A stretch of DNA of 64,000 nucleotides from Capillimicrobium parvum (lineage in GTDB: Bacteria; Actinomycetota; Thermoleophilia; Solirubrobacterales; Solirubrobacteraceae). The translations under genes and the position numbers were made by a program. Each line of letters begins with the position of its first letter. Within the stretch, counting starts at the first letter, position 1. The notes below the pieces were generated by a model. It did no database searches. It worked only from the letters and a program-made list of their open reading frames with translations, and was not told the origin of the DNA. The stretch spans positions 3,162,001 to 3,226,000 of the forward strand of contig NZ_CP087164.1 of NCBI RefSeq assembly GCF_021172045.1, in the 5' to 3' direction. Below are positions 36,737-45,095 of the stretch, one piece after another.

Positions 36737-38401
36737 TCAGACCTCGACGACGACCGGCAGCACCATCGGCCGCCGCTTCAGGCGCTCGTAGACGAACTGG
36801 GCGAGGTCGTCGTGCAGGAGCTCCTGCAGGAGGTCGATCTCCCGGATCTCCTCCTCCGCCGCACGCTCGAGCGACGCCTCGACCGTCCCGCGGATCTCGT
36901 CGAGCAGCTCGTCGGCCTGGTCGCGGAACGGCACGCCGCGGAAGATCACCTCGGGCTCGGCGACCGACGACCCGTCCTGCTCGGAGATCGTGGCGACGAC
37001 GACGAAGATGCCGTCCGCGGAGAGCATCCGCCGGTCGCGCAGGGCGACGTCGGCCACGTCGCCAATGTCGACGCCGTCGACGAAGACCATCCCCGACTGC
37101 TCCTTGTCGCCGAAGCGCGCGCCGCGCTTGTCGATCTCCAGCGGCAGCCCGTTGACGCCCCGGAACACGCGCTGCGCCTCGATGCCCACCGCCTCGGCGA
37201 GCTGGCCGTGCATCCGGATGCGCTTGTAGTCGCCGTGGAACGGCATGACGTACTGCGGCCGCACCAGGTTCAGCATCAGCTTGACCTCCTCCGCGTAGCC
37301 GTGGCCGGAGGCATGGATCGGGGCGTCGCGCGTCGTGATGACGTCGCAGCCGATCTGGAAGAGGCGGTCCACGGTCTCGTTGACCGCGCGCTCGTTGCCG
37401 GGGATCGGGGTCGCGGAGAACACGACCGTGTCGCCGGAGTGCAGCTCGACCTGCGGGTGGTCGCGGTGGGCCATGCGGCGCAGCGCGCTCAGCGGCTCGC
37501 CCTGCGACCCGGTCGAGCAGATGACGAGCTTGTGGTCGGGGAAGTCCTCGATCTCGCGCGCGTTGATGATCAGGCCCTCGGGCGCGACGATGTGGCCGAG
37601 CGAGCGGCCGATGTTGACGTTCTTGCGCATCGAACGGCCGATGAGCGCGACCTTGCGGCCCACGGCCGCGGCGGCGCCGATGACCTGCTGGACGCGGTGG
37701 ATGTTCGACGCGAACGACGTGACGACGATCCGGCCCTCGCAGCGCGAGAACACCTCCTCCAGGCGCGGCCCGACGCCGGACTCGCTCGGGGCCCAGCCCG
37801 GGCGGTCGACGTTCGTCGAGTCGCCGCAGAGCAGCAGCAGCCCGTCCTTGCCGAGCTCCGCCAGGCGCGAGATGTCCGCCGGCCGGCCGTCGACCGGCGT
37901 CTGGTCGAACTTGTAGTCGCCGGTGACGAGCATGGTCCCCAGGTCGGTGGTCAGCGCGACCGCCCGCGAGTCCGGGATCGAGTGCGTCATGTGGACGAGC
38001 TCGATGTCGAACGGCCCCGCCTCGATGCGGACCCCGGCCTCGACGTCCTCGAGCTCGACCTCGCGCAGCTTGTGCTCGTCGAGCTTCGAGCGCGCCATCG
38101 CCATCGTCAGCCGGCTGCCGAACACGGGGATGTCCTGGCCCAGCTCGCGCAGCACGAACGGCAGCGCGCCGATGTGGTCCTCGTGGCCGTGCGTGATGAC
38201 GATCGCCTCGATGTCGTCGGCACGCTCGCGCAGGTAGCTGAAGTCCGGCAGGACGAGGTCGATGCCCATCATGTCCGCGGTCGGGAAGCGCAGCCCGGTG
38301 TCCACGACGACGATGCGGTCCTCGTACTCGACGACCGTCATGTTCTTGCCGATCTCGCCCAGCCCGCCGAGGGGCAGGACGCGCAAGGTGCTGGGACTCA
38401 C
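36737..38401 (-). CDS. rnj: Ribonuclease J
   Basis: 554 residues, GTG start. Metallo-beta-lactamase/beta-CASP nuclease: zinc motif HGHEDHIG at 71-78, LVTGDYKFDQTP, the beta-CASP part with GRIVVTSFASNIHRVQQ, and the C-terminal HASGHGYAEEVKLML and FHGDYKRIRMH blocks. It performs 5' exo- and endonucleolytic RNA decay and 16S rRNA maturation. It follows dapA after 52 bp, the dapA-rnj order found widely in actinobacteria. GTCCG/CGGAC hairpin of doubtful value lies immediately downstream. Confidence 0.95.
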   Translation of the reverse strand: MSPSTLRVLPLGGLGEIGKNMTVVEYEDRIVVVDTGLRFPTADMMGIDLVLPDFSYLRERADDIEAIVITHGHEDHIGALPFVLRELGQDIPVFGSRLTMAMARSKLDEHKLREVELEDVEAGVRIEAGPFDIELVHMTHSIPDSRAVALTTDLGTMLVTGDYKFDQTPVDGRPADISRLAELGKDGLLLLCGDSTNVDRPGWAPSESGVGPRLEEVFSRCEGRIVVTSFASNIHRVQQVIGAAAAVGRKVALIGRSMRKNVNIGRSLGHIVAPEGLIINAREIEDFPDHKLVICSTGSQGEPLSALRRMAHRDHPQVELHSGDTVVFSATPIPGNERAVNETVDRLFQIGCDVITTRDAPIHASGHGYAEEVKLMLNLVRPQYVMPFHGDYKRIRMHGQLAEAVGIEAQRVFRGVNGLPLEIDKRGARFGDKEQSGMVFVDGVDIGDVADVALRDRRMLSADGIFVVVATISEQDGSSVAEPEVIFRGVPFRDQADELLDEIRGTVEASLERAAEEEIREIDLLQELLHDDLAQFVYERLKRRPMVLPVVVEV

Positions 38402-38453
38402 GATGGAATCGTCCGCCGGGTCGAAGCGTCGCCGTGTGAGGACCCGCAGGGTC

Positions 38454-39323
38454 TCACGATGCCGACGCGCCGCTCAGCAGGCCATGGCGCTCGAGCACGG
38501 CCCGCACCGCGGCACGCTCTTCCTCGGAGACCTCGACGAGCGGCAGCCGCAGCCCACCGACGTCGTGGCCCAGGAGGTTCAGCGCGGCCTTGACCGGGAT
38601 CGGGTTCGTCGTGACCCCCATGACCGCGTAGACGTCGCGCAGCGACGCGTCGATCTCGGCGCGCCGCTCGGGCTGCTCGACCATCCGCCGCATCTCGTCG
38701 CCGACGACGTGGCTGGCGACGAGGATGCCCCCCGCGCCGCCCATGTCGAGCGTCCGGGCGAAGACGTCGTCGTTGCCGGCGTAGACCTCGAGGCCGTCGA
38801 TCGGGGCGAGGTTGTCGTTGTTGGCCTGCTTGACGCCGATGACGTGGTCGATCCCGCCCAGCTCGGCCAGGAGCTCGTTGGGGATGTCGAGCGCCGTCCG
38901 GCTGGGGATGTTGTAGAGCAGGATCGGCTTGTCGGTGGCCTTCGCGATCTCGCTGTAGTGGCCGATGAGCCCGCGCCGGTTGGGCCGCACGTAGTACGGG
39001 GTGACCGACAGCGTCCCGTCGACACCGAGCGCGGTCGCGCGCTCCGTCAGCTCGACCGCGTGGCGGGTGTCGTTGGAGCCCGTCCCGGCCACGATCTTCA
39101 CGCCGTCCGGCTTCTCGGCCACGGCGAGCTCGACGACGCGCATGTGCTCGTCATCGGTGAGGGTCGCCGCCTCGCCGGTCGATCCGCAGACGACGAACCC
39201 GTCGCTGCCGTGATCGGCGAGGTGGCGCAGAAGTGAGACGAACGCCTCCTCGTCGACGTTCAGCTCGTCGTCGAAGGGTGTGACGATCGCGGTGATGACG
39301 GTGCCGAAGGTGCCCACGGACAC
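38454..39323 (-). CDS. dapA: 4-hydroxy-tetrahydrodipicolinate synthase
   Basis: 289 residues, (beta/alpha)8 barrel aldolase of the lysine/diaminopimelate pathway that condenses pyruvate with aspartate semialdehyde. Schiff-base Lys165 in VIGVKQAN, Tyr137 in LLYNIPSRT and the GSTGEAATLT loop are in place. Initiation is at GTG 39323 (MSVGTFG); a second GTG two codons on is possible. It precedes rnj. dapB lies 5 kb away on the same strand, separated by an accessory block, so the pair has been split. Confidence 0.95.
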   Translation of the reverse strand: MSVGTFGTVITAIVTPFDDELNVDEEAFVSLLRHLADHGSDGFVVCGSTGEAATLTDDEHMRVVELAVAEKPDGVKIVAGTGSNDTRHAVELTERATALGVDGTLSVTPYYVRPNRRGLIGHYSEIAKATDKPILLYNIPSRTALDIPNELLAELGGIDHVIGVKQANNDNLAPIDGLEVYAGNDDVFARTLDMGGAGGILVASHVVGDEMRRMVEQPERRAEIDASLRDVYAVMGVTTNPIPVKAALNLLGHDVGGLRLPLVEVSEEERAAVRAVLERHGLLSGASAS

Positions 39324-39380
39324 CAGTATCTCAGCGTCAGCGGCCGAGTGACTGCCGCCCGCGCGTTACCGTCGGATTCG

Positions 39381-41507
39381 ATGACCGTCCCGGCTGATCC
39401 GGCACCCGCGCTCGCCGTCGAGGTGGCGCGCGTGCGCTACCAGGCCGACGACGGCGACTTCGCCGTGCTCGACGCGGTCACCGACGACGGCGAGGCGGTC
39501 GTGGTGTGCGGCCCGCTCGCGCACATCCACGCGGGCGACGCCATGGAGGTCCGCGGGACGTGGCGCGAGCATCCGCGGCACGGCCGCCAGTTCCACGTGA
39601 GCGCCGTGCGGGTGGCCGAGCCGAGCACCGACGCCGCGCTGCTGGCCGTGCTCGCGGCGGTCAAGCACGTCGGGCCGGCGGGCGCCGCGTACCTGCTCGA
39701 CCGCCACGGCGCGAGCGTCCTCGACGTCGTCGATGCCGACCCTCACGCCCGGCTGCGCGAGGTCCCGGGCATCGGGCCGATCCGGATCGCGCCGGCCGTC
39801 GAGTCCTGGCGCGAGGCGCGGTCGCTACGCGCGGTGCGCCTCTTCCTCGACGCCCACGGCGTGCCCGCGGCGGCGGCCAGCCGGGTGCTGCGCGCACTGG
39901 GCGCCGACGCGGTCGACGTGCTCACGGTCGACCCGTACCGCCTCTGCGAGCTCGACGGGGTCGGCTTCGCGACGGCCGACGCGCTGGCCCTCGCGCTCGG
40001 CGTCGGGCCCGACGACCCGCGCCGCCTGGCGGCGGGCGTCGCGCACGCGCTGCGCGAGGCGGAGTCCGACGGGCACTGCCACCTGCCGGCCGCCGAGCTG
40101 CGCGCTCGGGCCCGGCGGCTCCTCGACGCCGATCCGGCGGGGGCGATCGAGCAGCTCGCCGCCGCGGGCGCCGTCGTGGTGGAGGGCGACCGGGTCGCCG
40201 ACGCGCGTCTGCACCGCATCGAGCAGCGGCTCGCGCAGCGGGTGCGGGCGCTCCTGGACGCCGATCCGGCCCACGACGGCCCGGCACCCGAGCGGCCCGG
40301 CGGCGGCGCCTTCGTGCCCACCGACGCGCAGTGGGCGGCGATCCAGCGCGCGCTCGCGGGGCGCCTGTCGATCCTCACCGGCGGCCCCGGGGTCGGCAAG
40401 ACCGCGACGCTGCGCGCGCTCGTGGACGTCGTGCACGCCCGCCGGCTGTCGGCGCGCCTGTGCGCGCCGACCGGCAAGGCCGCGCGCCGGATGGCCGAGG
40501 CGACCGGCGCCGAGGCCTCGACGATCCACCGGCTGCTCGGCTGGCAGCCCGGCGCCGGCTTCGTCCACGGGCCCGAGGACCCGATCCCCGGCGCGGACGT
40601 CCTCATCGTCGACGAGGCGTCCATGCTCGACGTCCGGCTCGCCGGCGCGCTGTTCGGCGCGGTCGGCGACGCGACGCACGTCGTGCTCGTCGGCGATCCC
40701 GACCAGCTCGCCCCGGTCGGCCCCGGCCGCGTGCTCGACGACCTCATCGCCTCCGAGGAGGTCCCGCTCACCCGGCTGACCGAGGTGTTCCGCCAGGCCG
40801 CGCGGTCGCTCATCGTCCGCGCCGCGCACGCGATCAACGAGGGCCGCCCGCCCCCACGCGAGATCCCCGGCGACGTCGATCGCGACTTCTACTTCGTCGC
40901 CCGCGATCGCGCGGACGAGATCTTCGCCGAGGTCGTCTCGCTCGCCGCCGACCGCCTGCCCGGGCACCTGGGGCTCGACCCGCGCGCCGACGTGCAGGTG
41001 CTCGCGCCGATGCACCGTGGCCCCGTCGGCATCGAGGCGCTCAACGACGCGCTGCGCGCACGACTGAACCCGGACGGCGAGCCGATCCCGGGCACCGGCC
41101 TACGGGTGGGCGACCGCGTGGTGCAGACCCGCAACGACCATGAGCGCCAGCTCATGAACGGCGAGATCGGCGTGATCGCCGCCCACGACCGCGACGCCGC
41201 CGAGACGCTGCTCGCCACCGACGACGGCCGGATGATCGCCCTGCCGGCGGGCGCGCTGGAGACCCTGCGCCCGGCGCATGCGATGTCGGTGCACAAGGCG
41301 CAGGGCAGCTCGGCGCCGGCGGTCGTCGTCCCGATCTTCTCGGGCCATCACGTCATGCTCACGCGCAACCTCGTCTACACCGCACTCACCCGGGCCGAGC
41401 GCATGGCGGTCTTCGTGGGCGAGCGGCGGGCGCTCGAGCTCGCGCTGCGGCGCGTCGACGCCCGGCGCCGGCACACCCGGCTGGCCGAGCTCGTCCGCGA
41501 GGGGTGA
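39381..41507 (+). CDS. recD2: RecD2-type DNA helicase
   Basis: 708 residues. N-terminal OB/HHH region (YQADDGDFAVLDAV, and hairpin LREVPGIGPIRIAPAV) distinguishes it from RecD of RecBCD; motor domains follow with Walker A TGGPGVGKTATL near 333-343, Walker B LIVDEASMLD, VGDPDQLAPVGPGR, and motif VI-like SVHKAQGSSAP and YTALTRAERM. RecD2 is a 5'-3' helicase tied to DNA repair in bacteria lacking RecBC. ATG 39381 is preferred; a GTG 11 codons earlier would overlap the dapA promoter. The 3' end is partly duplicated downstream. Confidence 0.92.
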   Translation: MTVPADPAPALAVEVARVRYQADDGDFAVLDAVTDDGEAVVVCGPLAHIHAGDAMEVRGTWREHPRHGRQFHVSAVRVAEPSTDAALLAVLAAVKHVGPAGAAYLLDRHGASVLDVVDADPHARLREVPGIGPIRIAPAVESWREARSLRAVRLFLDAHGVPAAAASRVLRALGADAVDVLTVDPYRLCELDGVGFATADALALALGVGPDDPRRLAAGVAHALREAESDGHCHLPAAELRARARRLLDADPAGAIEQLAAAGAVVVEGDRVADARLHRIEQRLAQRVRALLDADPAHDGPAPERPGGGAFVPTDAQWAAIQRALAGRLSILTGGPGVGKTATLRALVDVVHARRLSARLCAPTGKAARRMAEATGAEASTIHRLLGWQPGAGFVHGPEDPIPGADVLIVDEASMLDVRLAGALFGAVGDATHVVLVGDPDQLAPVGPGRVLDDLIASEEVPLTRLTEVFRQAARSLIVRAAHAINEGRPPPREIPGDVDRDFYFVARDRADEIFAEVVSLAADRLPGHLGLDPRADVQVLAPMHRGPVGIEALNDALRARLNPDGEPIPGTGLRVGDRVVQTRNDHERQLMNGEIGVIAAHDRDAAETLLATDDGRMIALPAGALETLRPAHAMSVHKAQGSSAPAVVVPIFSGHHVMLTRNLVYTALTRAERMAVFVGERRALELALRRVDARRRHTRLAELVREG

Positions 41508-41583
41508 CCGCACCTCCGGCGGGAGTGGGCTCTCGCCGTCGCGTGGCCGAGCTCGTCCGCGAGGGGTGACCGCACCTCCGGCG
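41483..41583. repeat. 62-bp-spaced tandem duplication of the recD2 3' end
   Basis: A 39-bp block covering the last codons and stop of recD2 (from GGCCGAGCTCG to CCTCCGGCG) at 41483-41521 is repeated exactly at 41545-41583. The start-to-start distance is 62 bp. The second copy is outside any gene and encodes a second, useless LAELVREG-stop. It is followed by the convergent RDD gene end at 41629. Confidence 0.85.
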
Positions 41584-41628
41584 CGGGTGAGGGCCCATCC
41601 ATTCCGTGGCCCGCCCTGCCGCGCCGCT

Positions 41629-42216
41629 CTAGCGGCGGGTCCGGCGCGGGGGCGCGACGGTGCGGATCGGCGGCTCGGCCGCGACGTCGGCGACGATCGT
41701 GCCCGAGAGACGGTCGTGCAGCGCACGACGCCGCCCGTCGAACAGGATCAGGAGGAAGCCGGTGCAGAGCAGCAGCGCGGAGAGCACCAGGCCGAGCATC
41801 CGCCCGAACGCGCGCCGCGGCTTGATGGGCTGACCCGTCGCGACCTCGACGACGCGGATGCGCATGAGCCGGTTGCCCGGGGTCTGCCCGGTCGTCGACC
41901 AGAAGAAGCAGAAGTAGGACGCGGTCCAGACCAGTGCGATGCCGGCGCCGATGACGAGCAGGACGTCCTTCACGCTGCTCGGCAGGCTGAGCAGCGAGAG
42001 GCACAGCGTGACGATCGCCGCGACGAACCAGCCGACGACGTTGATGACGATCGCGTCGGCGGCAAAGGCCAGTGTGCGGGTCGCCAGCCCGGCATACGGG
42101 CCGGTCACCACCACCACGGGCTCGGCGACAGGGGGCGCACGGGTCGTCGCGAGCGCGACCGGGGCGGCGCCGGGCACCGGCTGCGCGGGCGGCACCGGAG
42201 GTACGGTCGCGCTCAT
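41629..42216 (-). CDS. RDD-family membrane protein
   Basis: 195 residues. A proline-rich cytoplasmic N-terminus, then an RDD domain of three predicted membrane spans: AGLATRTLAFAADAIVINVVG (with the Arg and Asp of the name), LLVIGAGIALVWTASYFCFF, and a span after the STTGQTPGNRLMRIRV motif (LGLVLSALLLCTGFLLILF). It ends in a basic tail with RRALHDRLSGTIV. RDD proteins are small membrane proteins of mostly unknown function. Its ATG overlaps the stop of the upstream 13-residue repeat protein by 4 bp (ATGA), so the two are translated together. Confidence 0.88.
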   Translation of the reverse strand: MSATVPPVPPAQPVPGAAPVALATTRAPPVAEPVVVVTGPYAGLATRTLAFAADAIVINVVGWFVAAIVTLCLSLLSLPSSVKDVLLVIGAGIALVWTASYFCFFWSTTGQTPGNRLMRIRVVEVATGQPIKPRRAFGRMLGLVLSALLLCTGFLLILFDGRRRALHDRLSGTIVADVAAEPPIRTVAPPRRTRR

Positions 42217-43448
42217 CCGGCCTCCGTGGTCCGGGCCCCGTCGCGCCGCCGCAGGACGCGGCGCGCCACGGCCTCCATCCAGGCGTCGGCGTTGCGAGAG
42301 CGGCCGCGAACCTCGCCGGCGACCTGGTCGGCGAAGCCCATGCCCTGCTGGGTGATCGCGGCGGTGATGGCCGGGCTGGCCGCGACCTCGTCGATCAGCG
42401 TCCACAGGCCCTGGCTCGCGGCGAGCCGGACGGTGACGTCCTCGAGGATCCGCGTCAGGAGCTCGTCGGTCAGCCGGCTCTCGAGCGCGCGGTCCAGCAG
42501 GCGCTGCATGCCCGGTGAGTCGAGCGCCTCGGCCAGCAGCCGTTCGGTGCCCGGCGAGTCGAGCGCCCCCACCACGAGACGCTGCGCGCCCGCGGACTCG
42601 AGCATCTCGGCGAGCAGCCGCTGCATGCCCGGTGAGTCGAGCGCCTCGGCCAGCAGCCGCTCGGTGCCCGGCGAGTCGAGCGCGCCCGCGACCAGACGCT
42701 GCGCGCCCGCGGATTCCAGCGTCTCGGCGAGCAGCCGCTGCATGGCCGGCGAGTCGAGGGCGTCGCACACGATTCGCTGCATGCCGGGCGAGACCAGCGC
42801 CTGCGACACCATCCGCTGCATGGCCGGCGAGTCGAGGGCGTCGGACACGATTCGCTGCACGCCCGGAGAGTCCAGCGCGCCGGCCACCATCCGCTGCACA
42901 CCCGGAGAGTCCAGCGCGTCCACGACGACCCGCTGCATCCCGGGCGAGTCCAGCGCCCCGGCCACCATCCGCTGCACACCCGGAGAGTCCAGCGCGCCGG
43001 CCACCATCCGCTGCACGCCCGGAGAGTCCAGCGCCCCCGCGACGACCCGTTCCATCCCGGGTGAGTCCAGCACCTCGGCGATCAGGCGCTGCACCGCCGG
43101 CGACTCGAGCGCGCCGCGCATGAGCCGCTCGGCCGCCGGGCTCTCGACCGCGCCGGCGAGGACCGCGTCGATCTGGTCGCTCTCGAGCGTCATCTCGACG
43201 AGCCTGCCGACCTCCGGCCCGCGCAGCAGGCGCTGGGCGCTGCGATCCACGAGCGGGCTCGACACGACGTGGTCGACGACCTCCAGAGCGAAGGACGAGG
43301 CGAGCACGCGGTCGATCGTCACGAGCGTCACGGCCCTCGTCGTCTGGACCGCGGCGTCGCCGACGTTGTCCGCCGCGCGCACGGCGGTGCGGGCCACGCT
43401 GCCCACCAGCCCGCTCCCCGGAACTCGTCTGACGATGTTTCCGACCAC
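42213..43448 (-). CDS. Protein built of tandem 13-residue repeats, unknown function
   Basis: 411 residues, GTG start with GGAGG upstream. From residue 63 to 335 the chain consists of 21 units of 13 residues with pattern [DE]SPG[MVT][QE]RL[LV]AxAL; 17 are clear (102-322), the rest degenerate. Each unit gives one short amphipathic helix capped by SP, so a solenoid or helical rod is likely. A triplet of units (39 residues) is itself duplicated (245-283 and 284-322). The N-terminal 60 residues and C-terminal 70 are not repetitive; no signal peptide or membrane segment is seen. No family was recognised. Paired with an RDD membrane protein. Confidence 0.85.
   Translation of the reverse strand: MVGNIVRRVPGSGLVGSVARTAVRAADNVGDAAVQTTRAVTLVTIDRVLASSFALEVVDHVVSSPLVDRSAQRLLRGPEVGRLVEMTLESDQIDAVLAGAVESPAAERLMRGALESPAVQRLIAEVLDSPGMERVVAGALDSPGVQRMVAGALDSPGVQRMVAGALDSPGMQRVVVDALDSPGVQRMVAGALDSPGVQRIVSDALDSPAMQRMVSQALVSPGMQRIVCDALDSPAMQRLLAETLESAGAQRLVAGALDSPGTERLLAEALDSPGMQRLLAEMLESAGAQRLVVGALDSPGTERLLAEALDSPGMQRLLDRALESRLTDELLTRILEDVTVRLAASQGLWTLIDEVAASPAITAAITQQGMGFADQVAGEVRGRSRNADAWMEAVARRVLRRRDGARTTEAG
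42444..43262. repeat. 39-bp tandem repeat inside the 13-residue-repeat gene
   Basis: The DNA period is 39 bp, 21 units, core 42483-43145. Neighbouring units are often nearly identical at DNA level (for example successive CTGGACTCTCCGGG... type units), so copy number can change by slippage or recombination. A 117-bp higher-order unit (three 39-bp units) is duplicated near the 3' half of the gene. Confidence 0.9.
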
Positions 43449-43471
43449 TCACAGCCTCCTGCCGTCACCAC

Positions 43472-43485
43472 CGACGATACCTTGC
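43472..43485 (-). promoter_or_regulatory. Shared promoter-like motif, copy 1
   Basis: Minus-strand GCAAGGTATCGTCG lies 24 bp upstream of the repeat protein gene. The near-identical GCAAGTATCGTCG occurs upstream of the Usp-like gene (44346-44358). TATCGT fits a TAnnnT -10 element; no convincing -35 is seen at 16-18 bp, so an alternative sigma factor is possible. Confidence 0.35.
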
Positions 43486-43596
43486 GCACGCGTGACAGAC
43501 GACAGGATCGATCCCAGCCTCGCTCGCTCGCCATCGCCGCGGCTCCCGCCGGCGCTGCGGACGGGTCCGTCGCCGCTCTCGATCTTCGAGGACCGA

Positions 43597-43914
43597 TCAG
43601 CTGCGGCGGCGGGGCTCGAGAGCGTCGGTGAAGCGGCGCGGGACGCGCGCCTCGTCGCCCTCCTCCCAGAGGGTGATGACGACGAGCTCGCCGCCGCGCA
43701 CGTCGTGGCGGCAGACGAACACGAGCGAGCGGTCCTCGACATCGGTCACCCGCATCGCGCCGCGCTCGCCCGGCTCGACACGGCCCGCCGCCCACCCGCG
43801 GGCGACGCGCCCCGCGACGTCCGTGCGGGCGTCGAGCGTGCCGCGCACGCGCTGGCGGTACCGGTCGGCGGCGTGGTCGGTGACCGCGACCGTCACCCCG
43901 GGTGGGCTGTTCAC
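43597..43914 (-). CDS. Uncharacterised protein, DUF4258-like
   Basis: 105 residues, GTG start overlapping the stop of the upstream Usp-like gene by 4 bp (GTGA). It opens with AVTDHAADRYRQRVRG, a His-x3-Arg-Tyr-x2-Arg helix, and has a beta-strand tail SLVFVCRHDVRGGELVVITLWEEG. This HxxxRYxxR plus strand pattern resembles the DUF4258/RelE-like RNA-binding fold, but the match is weak and no antitoxin is adjacent. Function unknown. Confidence 0.6.
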   Translation of the reverse strand: MNSPPGVTVAVTDHAADRYRQRVRGTLDARTDVAGRVARGWAAGRVEPGERGAMRVTDVEDRSLVFVCRHDVRGGELVVITLWEEGDEARVPRRFTDALEPRRRS

Positions 43915-44321
43915 CGGCGCACGGCCGCCCGCCGCTCGCTGACCTCGATGTGGCGCACGAGGGCGCCGGTGACCTGCGCGATCCGGTGCGGCAGGTCGCA
44001 GCGCAGCCAGCGCGACAGGTGCTCGGGCAGCGTCACGACGATGATCTCGTCATGGCGCTTGGGGTCGTAGACCTCGAGGACCGCGTGCAGTGGCTCCCCG
44101 TCGCCGGCCACCTGCCCGACCGCCTCGATCCCGATCTCGTGCAGCCGCGCCAGCGCGCCCTCGAGCCGCTCGCGGCCGGCGTCGCGGCCGCCCACCTCGA
44201 GCGGCACGACGAGAGTGACGTGCACGGGACCCGTCCGCGCGCGCTCGCGCAGGTACGAGATGAGCTCACTGGACTCGGCGGTCCGGCTGGCGACGACGAG
44301 CAGATGGGTCGTCCACGGCAT
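43911..44321 (-). CDS. Usp-like alpha/beta protein
   Basis: 136 residues. Starts MPWTTHLLVVASRTAESSEL and has alternating strands and helices, HVTLVVPLEVGG, LARLHEIGIEAVGQVAGD and HDEIIVVTLPEHLSRWLRCDLPHRI, matching the universal stress protein (HUP) fold; the typical ATP-binding G-x2-G-x9-G(S/T) is missing, so it may not bind nucleotide. GAGGAGG precedes the ATG by 5 bp and a promoter-like motif lies at 44346-44358. It overlaps the downstream DUF4258-like gene. Confidence 0.7.
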   Translation of the reverse strand: MPWTTHLLVVASRTAESSELISYLRERARTGPVHVTLVVPLEVGGRDAGRERLEGALARLHEIGIEAVGQVAGDGEPLHAVLEVYDPKRHDEIIVVTLPEHLSRWLRCDLPHRIAQVTGALVRHIEVSERRAAVRR

Positions 44322-44345
44322 GGTGCCTCCTCGTGACGGGCGTCA

Positions 44346-44358
44346 CGACGATACTTGC
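44346..44358 (-). promoter_or_regulatory. Shared promoter-like motif, copy 2
   Basis: Minus-strand GCAAGTATCGTCG, 25 bp upstream of the Usp-like gene start. It differs from the copy at 43472 by a single-base deletion in the run before TATCGT and is followed by the similar sequence GTGACG. The pairing of the two motifs in front of two neighbouring operons suggests shared control. Confidence 0.35.
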
Positions 44359-44423
44359 CCACCCTGTCCGCCAGCGCCACAGTTCAGGTCCTGTTCAGGA
44401 CCGGCGGGTCGCGGAGGCGCGGA

Positions 44424-45095
44424 TCACGAGTCGAACAGCAGGTGCTCGAGGCCCACGACCGGCGACTCGGTCAAGGAGCCGACGCGGCGGACGGCGAGCA
44501 GCACGCCCGGCATGAACGACTCGCGGTCGACCGAGTCGTGGCGGATCGTCAGCGTCTGGCCGACGTCGCCCAGGATGACCTCCTGGTGGGCGACGAGCCC
44601 GGGCAGCCGCACCGAGTGGATCGGGACGTCACCCTGCATCATCTCGGCCGTCCGGGCGGCGGTCCCGCTCGGGGCGTCGAGCTTGCCGTCGTGGTGCAGC
44701 TCGATGATCTCGGCCCGCTTCATCACCCGCGACGCCTCGGCGGCGTAGCGCATCATCAGCACCGCGCCGATCGCGAAGTTGGGCGCGAAGAAGACGTTCG
44801 GCGGATGGTCGAGCCCACGCAGCGGCTCGAGGTCGAAGCTCGAGGTCCCGATGACGACGTGCACGCCGGCCCGCACGCAGGCGAGCGCGTTCGCGGTCGC
44901 CGTGTCGGGCTGCGTGAAGTCGACGACCACGTCGACGTCGCCGAGGATCTCCCCCAGCTCCACGCCCAGCGCCGGGTCCGCCCGGCCGGCGAGCACCATG
45001 TCCTCGGCGCCCTCGATCGCGCGGCACACGGTCTGGCCCATGCGGCCTGCGGCGCCGGCCACGCCGACGCGGATCGGATCGCCGGCGCTGGTCAC
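44424..45095 (-). CDS. dapB: 4-hydroxy-tetrahydrodipicolinate reductase
   Basis: 223 residues, GTG start. NAD(P)H-binding GVAGAAGRMG at 11-20, VVVDFTQPD, and the substrate site ELHHDGKLDAPSGTA with catalytic His134-His135 and Lys138; QTLTIRHDSVDRESF at the C-terminal half. It reduces hydroxytetrahydrodipicolinate in lysine/peptidoglycan precursor synthesis. At 223 residues it is shorter than the E. coli enzyme but complete by motifs. It overlaps the M16 protease gene by 4 bp (GTGA). Confidence 0.95.
   Translation of the reverse strand: MTSAGDPIRVGVAGAAGRMGQTVCRAIEGAEDMVLAGRADPALGVELGEILGDVDVVVDFTQPDTATANALACVRAGVHVVIGTSSFDLEPLRGLDHPPNVFFAPNFAIGAVLMMRYAAEASRVMKRAEIIELHHDGKLDAPSGTAARTAEMMQGDVPIHSVRLPGLVAHQEVILGDVGQTLTIRHDSVDRESFMPGVLLAVRRVGSLTESPVVGLEHLLFDS

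Noticed and set aside
41629-43452. 607-codon frame covering the RDD gene and repeat gene as one protein
   Set aside because: The first part is out of frame with the real 13-residue repeat protein, as the ATGA overlap shows; reading it gives Arg/Gly-rich sequence until the RDD start.
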